Shown here: piece by piece, positions 23,001 through 35,000 of the stretch
Layout: every line of letters starts with the position of its first letter
How positions within the stretch are numbered: position 1 is the stretch's first letter
From: Bolinopsis microptera
Lineage: Eukaryota; Ctenophora; Tentaculata; Lobata; Bolinopsidae
DNA length: 64,000 nt
Assembly (NCBI RefSeq): GCF_026151205.1
Contig: NC_087072.1
Span: forward strand, 14,732,169 to 14,796,168
Direction: 5' to 3'
Program-made: the position numbers and the translations under genes
Notes under the pieces: generated by a model
The model's database searches: none
What the model was told of the DNA's origin: nothing
The model's input: only the letters and a program-made list of their open reading frames with translations

Positions 23001-26000
23001 GAAGGAATCCCTGGTTTATGGTCTTTCTCATCGTCACCAGCACTTTCACTAGAGTCACCAGCCCTTTCACTGGAGTCATCAGCACAATCACTGAAGTATA
23101 CAGAAGTATAGTTGTGGAACACAACAAGAAAATTGAGAATAATCTTGTGCGAGGGTAGGGACCCAGATGTCGTTTCTAACCCAAATAAACTTTAAGGAGG
23201 CTTCTCATCAGTAGCCGCACCTCCTTACTCGGTTTCTGAACTGGAATTCTATGGGCTTCCAGACGGCCAGACCGAGTATTACCACCCCATCCTTCTAGAG
23301 TTCATCACAAGTAGCACCCACCTTGAAGATCTTTGACACCCAGACACACCCCATTGGCGAACAAACTTTGGATATAATCTTACATGCTCCCGAAGGAATC
23401 CCTGGTTTATGGTCTTTCTCATCGTCACCAGCACTTTCACTAGAGTCACCAGCCCTTTCACTGGAGTCATCAGCCCAATCACTGAAGTATACAGAAGTAT
23501 AGTTGTGGAACACAACAAGAAAATTGAGAATAATCTTGTGCGAGGGTAGGGACCCAGATGTCGTTTCTAACCCAAATAAACTTTAAGGAGGCTTCTCATC
23601 AGTAGCCGCACCTCCTTACTCGGTTTCTGAACTGGAATTCTATGGGCTTCCAGACGGCCAGACCGAGTATTACCACCCCATCCTTCTAGAGTTCATCACA
23701 AGTAGCACCCACCTTGAAGATCTTGGACACCCAGACACACCCCATTGGCGAACAAACTTTGGATATAATCTTACATGCTCCCGAAGGAATCCCTGGTTTA
23801 TGGTCTTTCTCATCGTCACCAGCACTTTCACTAGAGTCACCAGCCCTTTCACTGGAGTCATCAGCCCAATCACTGAAGTATACAGAAGTATAGTTGTGGA
23901 ACACAACAAGAAAATTGAGAATAATCTTGTGCGAGGGTAGGGACCCAGATGTCGTTTCTAACCCAAATAAACTTTAAGGAGGCTTCTCATCAGTAGCCGC
24001 ACCTCCTTACTCGGTTTCTGAACTGGAATTCTATGGGCTTCCAGACGGCCAGACCGAGTATTACCACCCCATCCTTCTAGAGTTCATCACAAGTAGCACC
24101 CACCTTGAAGATCTTTGACACCCAGACACACCCCATTGGCGAACAAACTTTGGATATAATCTTACATGCTCCCGAAGGAATCCCTGGTTTATGGTCTTTC
24201 TCATCGTCACCAGCACTTTCACTAGAGTCACCAGCCCTTTCACTGGAGTCATCAGCCCAATCACTGAAGTATACAGAAGTATAGTTGTGGAACACAACAA
24301 GAAAATTGAGAATAATCTTGTGCGAGGGTAGGGACCCAGATGTCGTTTCTAACCCAAATAAACTTTAAGGAGGCTTCTCATCAGTAGCCGCACCTCCTTA
24401 CTCGGTTTCTGAACTGGAATTCTATGGGCTTCCAGACGGCCAGACCGAGTATTACCACCCCATCCTTCTAGAGTTCATCACAAGTAGCACCCACCTTGAA
24501 GATCTTGGACACCCAGACACACCCCATTGGCGAACAAACTTTGGATATAATCTTACATGCTCCCGAAGGAATCCCTGGTTTATGGTCTTTCTCATCGTCA
24601 CCAGCACTTTCACTAGAGTCACCAGCCCTTTCACTGGAGTCATCAGCCCAATCACTGAAGTATACAGAAGTATAGTTGTGGAACACAACAAGAAAATTGA
24701 GAATAATCTTGTGCAATGGTAGGGACCCAGATGTCGTTTCTAACCCAAATAAACTTTAAGGAGGCTTCTCATCAGTAGCCGCACCTCCTTACTCGGTTTC
24801 TGAACTGGAATTCTATGGGCTTCCAGACGGCCAGACCGAGTATTACCACCCCATCCTTCTAGAGTTCATCACAAGTAGCACCCACCTTGAAGATCTTTGA
24901 CACCCAGACACACCCCATTGGCGAACAAACTTTGGATATAATCTTACATGCTCCCGAAGGAATCCCTGGTTTATGGTCTTTCTCATCGTCACCAGCACTT
25001 TCACTAGAGTCACCAGCCCTTTCACTGGAGTCATCAGCCCAATCACTGAAGTATACAGAAGTATAGTTGTGGAACACAACAAGAAAATTGAGAATAATCT
25101 TGTGCGAGGGTAGGGACCCAGATGTCGTTTCTAACCCAAATAAACTTTAAGGAGGCTTCTCATCAGTAGCCGCACCTCCTTACTCGGTTTCTGAACTGGA
25201 ATTCTATGGGCTTCCAGACGGCCAGACCGAGTATTACCACCCCATCCTTCTAGAGTTCATCACAAGTAGCACCCACCTTGAAGATCTTTGACACCCAGAC
25301 ACACCCCATTGGCGAACAAACTTTGGATATAATCTTACATGCTCCCGAAGGAATCCCTGGTTTATGGTCTTTCTCATCGTCACCAGCACTTTCACTAGAG
25401 TCACCAGCCCTTTCACTGGAGTCATCAGCCCAATCACTGAAGTATACAGAAGTATAGTTGTGGAACACAACAAGAAAATTGAGAATAATCTTGTGCGAGG
25501 GTAGGGACCCAGATGTCGTTTCTAACCCAAATAAACTTTAAGGAGGCTTCTCATCAGTAGCCGCACCTCCTTACTCGGTTTCTGAACTGGAATTCTATGG
25601 GCTTCCAGACGGCCAGACCGAGTATTACCACCCCATCCTTCTAGAGTTCATCACAAGTAGCACCCACCTTGAAGATCTTTGACACCCAGACACACCCCAT
25701 TGGCGAACAAACTTTGGATATAATCTTACATGCTCCCGAAGGAATCCCTGGTTTATGGTCTTTCTCATCGTCACCAGCACTTTCACTAGAGTCACCAGCC
25801 CTTTCACTGGAGTCATCAGCCCAATCACTGAAGTATACAGAAGTATAGTTGTGGAACACAACAAGAAAATTGAGAATAATCTTGTGCGAGGGTAGGGACC
25901 CAGATGTCGTTTCTAACCCAAATAAACTTTAAGGAGGCTTCTCATCAGTAGCCGCACCTCCTTACTCGGTTTCTGAACTGGAATTCTATGGGCTTCCAGA

Positions 26001-29000
26001 CGGCCAGACCGAGTATTACCACCCCATCCTTCTAGAGTTCATCACAAGTAGCACCCACCTTGAAGATCTTGGACACCCAGACACACCCCATTGGCGAACA
26101 AACTTTGGATATAATCTTACATGCTCCCGAAGGAATCCCTGGTTTATGGTCTTTCTCATCGTCACCAGCACTTTCACTAGAGTCACCAGCCCTTTCACTG
26201 GAGTCATCAGCCCAATCACTGAAGTATACAGAAGTATAGTTGTGGAACACAACAAGAAAATTGAGAATAATCTTGTGCGAGGGTAGGGACCCAGATGTCG
26301 TTTCTAACCCAAATAAACTTTAAGGAGGCTTCTCATCAGTAGCCGCACCTCCTTACTCGGTTTCTGAACTGGAATTCTATGGGCTTCCAGACGGCCAGAC
26401 CGAGTATTACCACCCCATCCTTCTAGAGTTCATCACAAGTAGTATCCAAATTTAGTTTGTCGTTGAATTTAAAATTTAACTAATTAAGCTTGGATTCGTA
26501 ATCATAAACTTATCACAACATCAGTAGAATAATATTGCAATTAACATTATGATTTTTAAATAGATTTGTCCCTCTGAAGTTTTCCTTATTCCAGAGCTTT
26601 GAAAGTGGTTAAATTATTTCGGATAGTACAAATGAGAATGCTCTAAGTGTTTTTTTCCTTTGGTTAAACATACAATATTTGCTGAAAACAAAAGTGTTAC
26701 AATTTCCAGCTCAGCTTATTTATTTTAATATTCTCAAATTTAACAAGATTCTGTCATCAAACCGTCATTTCGAGCATCAAACCGTCGTTTCGTGCTCAAC
26801 CAGGCTTCTTGTATTTTCGTAGAATGAAACTTCTGGCTCTGAAAAATATTCGTTAAAGACTTTTTTATTCACTATTTGGTCGTGTCAAAATATAAAAATG
26901 GAAATAAATGTGATCATAGTTGTCTGGTAAAATTAAGACACTTCCAAAGCTCACTCAAAATAGTGGTTTAAATTCTGAACTTAAGTTAACCTCCAGTTGA
27001 CAGCTTCAGCACTTACAGTCTTTATCGCAATTATACGATTCTATAAATTATAGATTTTTGTCAGGAGTTGACAGTTGGAAGATTGGATTGATTTATAAAT
27101 TCTTCCGTCAGTTAAGCAGTCATCTGTAGCAAGCACTTAAGATTTTAGATTAGATCAATTATTATAGACGATGGGAGTTTTTTCCGACAAGAATAATCCT
27201 CAATTTGCCTTAAACATTATACATAATGTAACCGTTGTTTCAATCATCAGCCTTGTAGATAAGTAGCGAGTTCTTGAAAAAATTGTGTCATGGTACTAAA
27301 TCGTTTGTTTAGTAGATCTGTACTAGGGTTATATCCGAACTAGAGCTATATAATAGTTAGTTGTATGTAAAAACTCGTTAGCTGATATTATTACACATTT
27401 TGTCTTCTGAATTCCTTGCATGTTAATTGTACTGGATCCTACTCTTACAGCTTTACAGATATCTTTCATTTAAGAAACATTCTCTAGAAACATTTCATCT
27501 GTTGTTGTTATTTGTGCATTGAGAAGAAGTAATCCCGAATCACATACCAAAGAAATATGATGTCTGATGGGACACCTGCTTCATACCCGAACCAATCTAT
27601 CCCCTACATCAACTACCAGCTCCCTCCTTACAGCACAGCTGCTCTCATCATCTGGTCTCTGCTCACTGCTATCGTATCTCTGTCAGGAAACTCCATCATC
27701 CTCGTCGGCACGATAAAACACAACGCTATCAAACTCGACAAACTGTCCCTGGTCCTGATAAAGAACCTGGCGATATCTGACATTCTCAACACACTTTTAG
27801 TGGTGATTCCAGGTATGGTGACACTCCACGCCAGGGGCGCCCTCTTTCAGGACAACCTCCTCGTCTGCACCCTCTCCAGCTACCTCCAGTTTGTTGTACC
27901 CATCTTTAATTCCTTAGTTGTGTGCGCTTTGACTGTCAACAAACTGATGATCCTCTTGGATCCTCTGAAGACGCTTTCTGGTAGTGATATGACGGGGTAC
28001 TTTCTGGTGCTCGGAGCTTGGATCTGTGGCTTGGTTCCAGGGATCGAATATTTGATCATCAGAGAGAGGGAAATTGTTTTCGATACAAGAATATGCAGGT
28101 TTTTTAATTTTGTTAACAATATCTGACATCATATTTGATCACTTCATTATAAGTATGTAAATGTCCCGTAAAGTCATTTAAAGCTTTCATTATTTCTGTT
28201 CATGAACAAAAATCTGCTATATATATATATTTATCAGGTGCATATCAAAGTGGACAAAATCTTCCAAACAAAACCTGTGGATGATCCTAGACAACATCAC
28301 ATCCATTCTCTTCGTCTTAATTCCCTTTATTGTCATCTTCGTCGTCACCATCGGGATACTCTCGTTCCTCAAAAAGAACAGCACCTTACAAAAACAAAAG
28401 ATTGCACTGGTCTTGAGTGTGTCCATCCTCCACCTCATTTCCTTTGTTCCTTACCTCCTCTACACCGTCTTGATGAACGTCATGAAACCAAGCGCTGAAG
28501 TTAAATACAGAAACAGCACAGTTGCACAGTTGTATGCTGGTGCTAGCTACGTTAACTACCTTAACACCATGTGCAATCCTATTCTGTATTATTTCACCAG
28601 CGCTAGTTTTGGTGCTTACATCAGGAGATGCACCAAGAATTGGATGGGGAGGATTGGTAGAGTTGGAGATGGAGAGATGCAGAATACTGGCACTACAAGT
28701 GTGGGTGAGAGGTATTCTATAAACAGAGCGTGATTGCTGTCCACTCAAACATTTCAAGTGAGAAGGACTCTATAAACAGAGCGTGATTGCAGTCCACTCA
28801 AACATTTCAAGTGAGAAGGACTCTATAAACAGAGCGTGATTGCAGTCCACTCAAACATTTCAAGTGAGAAGGACTCTATAAACAGAGCGTGATTGCTGTC
28901 CACTCAAACATTTCAAGTGAGAAGAACTCTATAAACAGAGTGTGATTGCTGTCCACTCAAACATTTCAAGTGAGAAGGACTCTATAAACAGAGCGTGATT

Positions 29001-32000
29001 GCTGTCCACTCAAACATTTCAAGTGAGAATGGTAGAATTTTTGTGTAAAGCTTTAGGACTATCGTTATCATTTCTTTTTCTAAGACTTTGTGTATTTTAC
29101 ATAGCCATTTTGTATTTGATATTACAATGCAAATTGCAATGTTTAGTATCGTCTATTCACAATATATTTTTACAATCCTTTCAATATCATTTTTAATTTT
29201 TACGTACTGGTCATTGGTCAATGGTCATAAATAATGAACAACCATACCATAATAGCACAATCTTGGCATATATTAATTTAATTAAGCCACTATAATGCCT
29301 AAATACAGGTTAAGCCGCTTGAGCCTTAGGGGCGGAATTTTAATGAGATGTTATGACGTTTTGACTTGGTTACCAAAGCACGACATGGTGTGCGACCGTA
29401 CAATAAAGTAACATAGTGATGGTTAATAGACTTAGGTTGGTTTTGTGGTAGTCCAAAGTCCAATATTCAAATCTGTCCATTAAATTCTGTGTTGAGTTGT
29501 TTCTAAATCAGTAATGGTGATGACAACTTTCGATGAAACCGCTGACCATTTTGCCCAAATATGTCCGCCTGTTCCCATTCTTCTTTAATATCCGTCATTA
29601 GCTCGATCTTAGCTACGACCAGTAAAGGTGAGCTTTCTATTCTTCCAGAAGATGCAGTTGAATTGATCTAGTCGAGAATTAGCTCATGTCTAAATCATAA
29701 TCAATGTAATATGAAGGATTACCAGCAGATCTGTACAGATCCCAAGGACAATTATAAGCATACTTGCAGTTGGTAGATGTTTGTTGGACATCAACTGATC
29801 AACTTACTAAACCGCGCATGCATTTTCGACGCGGTTTGCCTTGCTACAGTAATTTGGTATGTGATTCTTTTCTGGGCGCGAAATGAGTTCATGAATCCGA
29901 GATTTTGGAACAATTTTGGAACAGTGAGACAGAATTGAGACAGAATTGAGACAACTTTGGAACAGGCTTTTGGGGCAGTAGTTATGCCTGGGTTGACTTA
30001 AAATCTATATGGTATGGTGGAGGGGTATGTTTACTAACATGTTCAGCCACTCAGAAGTGCCAAATGATCCCCTGGTTCATGAAATGAACGAAATGAACAA
30101 AAATGAACTTTACCCTAAAATCGCCTAAACTGAGTTGAAACCGATCAGAGTCTGTTGGTATTGATACCAGGAGTGTCCATGAAAAGTTTGGTGGCCCTAG
30201 CAAGCTCAGAAAAGGCTCTGGGGGCAATGTTCCATTTTGGTTTCAGAGTAGTTGGGATTCTGGAACAGAATTGAGACAACTTTGAGACAGGCTTTTGGGG
30301 CAGTAGTTATGCCTGGGTTGACTTAAAATCTATCTGGTATGGTGGAGGGGTATGTTTACTAACATGTTCAGCCGCTCAGAAGTGCCAAATGATCCCCTGG
30401 TTCATGAAATGAACGAAATGAACGAAAATGAACTTTACCCTAAAATCGCCTAAACTGAGTTGAAACCGATCAGAGTCTGTTGGTATTGATACCAGGAGTG
30501 TCCATGAAAAGTTTGGCGGCCCTAGCAAGCTCAGAAAAGGCTCTGGGGGCAATGTTCCATTTTGGTTTCAGAGTAGTTGGGATTCTGGAACAGAATTGAG
30601 ACAACTTTGAGACAGGCTTTTGGGGCAGTAGTTATGCCTGGGTTGACTTAAAATCTATCTGGTATGGTGGAGGGGTATGTTTACTAACATGTTCAGCCAC
30701 TCAGAAGTGCCAAATGATCCCCTGGTTCATGAAATGAACGAAATGAACGAAAATGAACTTTACCCTAAAATCGCCTAAACTGAGTTGAAACCGATCAGAG
30801 TCTGTTGGTATTGATACCAGGAGTGTCCATGAAAAGTTTGGTGGCCCTAGCAAGCTCAGAAAAGGCTCTGGGGGCAATGTTCCATTTTGGTTTCAGAGTA
30901 GTTGGGATTCTGGAACAGAATTGAGACAACTTTGAGACAGGCTTTTGGGGCAGTAGTTATGCCTGGGTTGACTTAAAATCTATCTGGTATGGTGGAGGGG
31001 TATGTTTACTAACATGTTCAGCCACTCAGAAGTGCCAAATGATCCCCTGGTTCATGAAATGAACGAAATGAACGAAAATGAACTTTACCCTAAAATCGCC
31101 TAAACTGAGTTGAAACCGATCAGAGTCTGTTGGTATTGATACCAGGAGTGTCCATGAAAAGTTTGGCGGCCCTAGCAAGCTCAGAAAAGGCTCTGGGGGC
31201 AATGTTCCATTTTGGTTTCAGAGTAGTTGGGATTCTGGAACAGAATTGAGACAACTTTGAGACAGGCTTTTGGGGCAGTAGTTATGCCTGGGTTGACTTA
31301 AAATCTATCTGGTATGGTGGAGGGGTATGTTTACTAACATGTTCAGCCACTCAGAAGTGCCAAATGATCCCCTGGTTCATGAAATGAACGAAATGAACAA
31401 AAATGAACTTTACCCTAAAATCGCCTAAACTGAGTTGAAACCGATCAGAGTCTGTTGGTATTGATACCAGGAGTGTCCATGAAAAGTTTGGTGGCCCTAG
31501 CAAGCTCAGAAAAGGCTCTGGGGGCAATGTTCCATTTTGGTTTCAGAGTAGTTGGGATTCTGGAACAGAATTGAGACAACTTTGAGACAGGCTTTTGGGG
31601 CAGTAGTTATGCCTGGGTTGACTTAAAATCTATCTGGTATGGTGGAGGGGTATGTTTACTAACATGTTCAGCCACTCAGAAGTGCCAAATGATCCCCTGG
31701 TTCATGAAATGAACGAAATGAACGAAAATGAACTTTACCCTAAAATCGCCTAAACTGAGTTGAAACCGATCAGAGTCTGTTGGTATTGATACCAGGAGTG
31801 TCCATGAAAAGTTTGGTGGCCCTAGCAAGCTCAGAAAAGGCTCTGGGGGTAATGTTCCATTTTGGTTTCAGAGTAGTTGGGATTCTGGAACAGAATTGAG
31901 ACAACTTTGAGACAGGCTTTTGGGGCAGTAGTTATGCCTGGGTTGACTTAAAATCTATCTGGTATGGTGGAGGGGTATGTTTACTAACATGTTCAGCCAC

Positions 32001-35000
32001 TCAGAAGTGCCAAATGATCCCCTGGTTCATGAAATGAACGAAATGAACGAAAATGAACTTTACCCTAAAATCGCCTAAACTGAGTTGAAACCGATCAGAG
32101 TCTGTTGGTATTGATACCAGGAGTGTCCATGAAAAGTTTGGCGGCCCTAGCAAGCTCAGAAAAGGCTCTGGGGGCAATGTTCCATTTTGGTTTCAGAGTA
32201 GTTGGGATTCTGGAACAGAATTGAGACAACTTTGAGACAGGCTTTTGGGGCAGTAGTTATGCCTGGGTTGACTTAAAATCTATCTGGTATGGTGGAGGGG
32301 TATGTTTACTAACATGTTCAGCCACTCAGAAGTGCCAAATGATCCCCTGGTTCATGAAATGAACGAAATGAACAAAAATGAACTTTACCCTAAAATCGCC
32401 TAAACTGAGTTGAAACCGATCAGAGTCTGTTGGTATTGATACCAGGAGTGTCCATGAAAAGTTTGGTGGCCCTAGCAAGCTCAGAAAAGGCTCTGGGGGC
32501 AATGTTCCATTTTGGTTTCAGAGTAGTTGGGATTCTGGAACAGAATTGAGACAACTTTGAGACAGGCTTTTGGGGCAGTAGTTATGCCTGGGTTGACTTA
32601 AAATCTATCTGGTATGGTGGAGGGGTATGTTTACTAACATGTTCAGCCACTCAGAAGTGCCAAATGATCCCCTGGTTCATGAAATGAACGAAATGAACGA
32701 AAATGAACTTTACCCTAAAATCGCCTAAACTGAGTTGAAACCGATCAGAGTCTGTTGGTATTGATACCAGGAGTGTCCATGAAAAGTTTGGTGGCCCTAG
32801 CAAGCTCAGAAAAGGCTCTGGGGGCAATGTTCCATTTTGGTTTCAGAGTAGTTGGGATTCTGGAACAGAATTGAGACAACTTTGAGACAGGCTTTTGGGG
32901 CAGTAGTTATGCCTGGGTTGACTTAAAATCTATCTGGTATGGTGGAGGGGTATGTTTACTAACATAAATGTTCTATTTTGGTTTCTGGAACAGAATTTTG
33001 GAACAGAATTGAGATCAACTGATCTGGTATGGTGGAGGGGTAAGTGTGCAGCCCTAGCCGTAGTTATTGACGTCGAATAGAGAAGTGACATAATGAGCTA
33101 ACAGTTTAATATCATTTATAAACATAAATATACAAAAACACTCCAATTCAACGTCTGGCACGTTTGGGAGCGTTTAGAGGCTCACTATCACTCCTCATTC
33201 TCTTGCCCTGTGCAGGTTGTATCACTCCGAATTGATGTGAACTGCATAGGTGCCATTTGAGAGTGATGTGATCTAAGCCTTTTTGCAAATGTGAACTGCA
33301 TAGGTGATCTATGCCCTTCTGCAAGTGATGTGAACTGCGTAGGTGCAATTTGCTTATTGTTTGCGCCACCGGACGAAGGGGTTTATAATTATTAGATGTC
33401 GATGCGCTTTCTGTCCAGGCAGTACAGAAAGCGTTAGTAGGTGAACATCGGCCATCATCAATACCACATGCCATAAGAACACGAACTTCGGCCCTCGTTA
33501 ATACCGCATGCCATAAGAACACGCCCATCGGGCCTGTCTTTGACTATTTCCAGCAGTACAGTTACCTTAGTAGATGAACATAAGCCCTCATTTATACCAC
33601 GTGCCATAAGAATACGAACATAGGCCCTCGTTAATACGACATGCCATAATAACACGAACATCGGCCCTCGTTAATACCACATTCCATAAGAACACGAACA
33701 ACGGCCCTAATTAATACCACATGATCTGTTCGTGACGTGAACTGTTCGATAAATACCACATGCCATTAGAACACGAACAACAGCCCTAATTAATACCACA
33801 TGATCTGTTCATGACGTGAGCTGTTCGATGAAAACCACATGCCATAAGAACACGAACAGCGGCCCTAGTTAATACCACACGATCTGTTTGAATGACGTGA
33901 ACTGTACAATTACAAGATCCGATCAGAGAATGATCACGTGCATGATGCTTACTTGAGCAGCATCAGCTTGTTATCCCTGTCACCGGACGAAGGGGTATAA
34001 AGGATATCACGACGAGGATCATTCATCTTACCCACCATCTTTACAGCTTTCACTACAACATCTCAGACAGTTACAACACGAAAGCACCTACCCCTTATTC
34101 CTTAGTCAGGAACGTAGTTTACTACTACTTCTTCGACCCTTCTTCCTTGCTCGGAAACGTAGCTTTCTGCTACTTTCTGTTTGACAACACACCCTACATA
34201 CCCTCCTCCTTAGGTCGGTAACGTATCTCTCTGCTACCCCCTGTCCTCCATCACTTGTCGGATCGATGGATCGACAGCTCATCACATCTTACATTGACCT
34301 TATTCGTGGTTCACATAGCTTAGGTTCCGTATTTGGCATTTATTTCCATGACATTAAGGACGAATTACCTCCTCTTGCATATGATTATTCTGATGACCTC
34401 ACAGTATGTTCCTCTGTAGTTCTTAGGCTAGAATGTGGAAATTATGTATTCGTATCTGAGTTAGCCCGAGGGACCCCTCTGTAAGATTATTCTGTGGCTC
34501 AAATGTTCAAATGATTTATCCTCTGTTAACTGAATATAAGACATTCTTTAGACATTTCTTTCCAGCGAAACATACGTTAGAAGTTTACGAAGGTTTTAAT
34601 CAGAGTAGTCTTGATAAGGATGGTTCTATTTATTCGCTGTTGTCGTTATATAGTTGTATTATCACTGATAGAGCCATCAAGTTTAACCTTCTTGAGTCCC
34701 AAAATCTCCACAATGAAATCGTTTCGAGTTTTAGACGTTCAGTAGATTCGAATCAATTGTTGAAATTTTTACAGACAATCTTTCTTCCGGTAGATAAGAT
34801 TAGGCCAGATGTATTGTATTCTGTCATAATTTTCACAACAGCAGAAATGTTGGATTTAAAAAAATCCAAGGATGCAGCAGCTCGTGAGGCTTTCAAGAAG
34901 AAGCTTCAGACTCAGTCAGCTAAGCAGCAAGCTGAACCGTCGTTGACAGATTCCGACGATGATTTTGAGCAACCACCCAAGTATAGATGCTCTGATCAGG

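Noticed and set aside
21715-26255. Many identical minus-strand ORFs of 72 and 79 codons, as if a repeated gene family
   Set aside because: They recur only because the 391-bp unit repeats. Neither frame resembles a protein family apart from the few GPCR codons at the unit start, and each ends in a stop in every unit.
28715-32965. Regularly spaced repeats that might suggest a CRISPR array
   Set aside because: Units are contiguous tandem repeats without unique spacers, and the surroundings are intron-bearing animal genes.
33148-33661. Two minus-strand ORFs upstream of the transposase
   Set aside because: They are built from the short CCATAAGAACACGAAC-type repeats (VLMACGIN-like repeats in translation) and show no domain.
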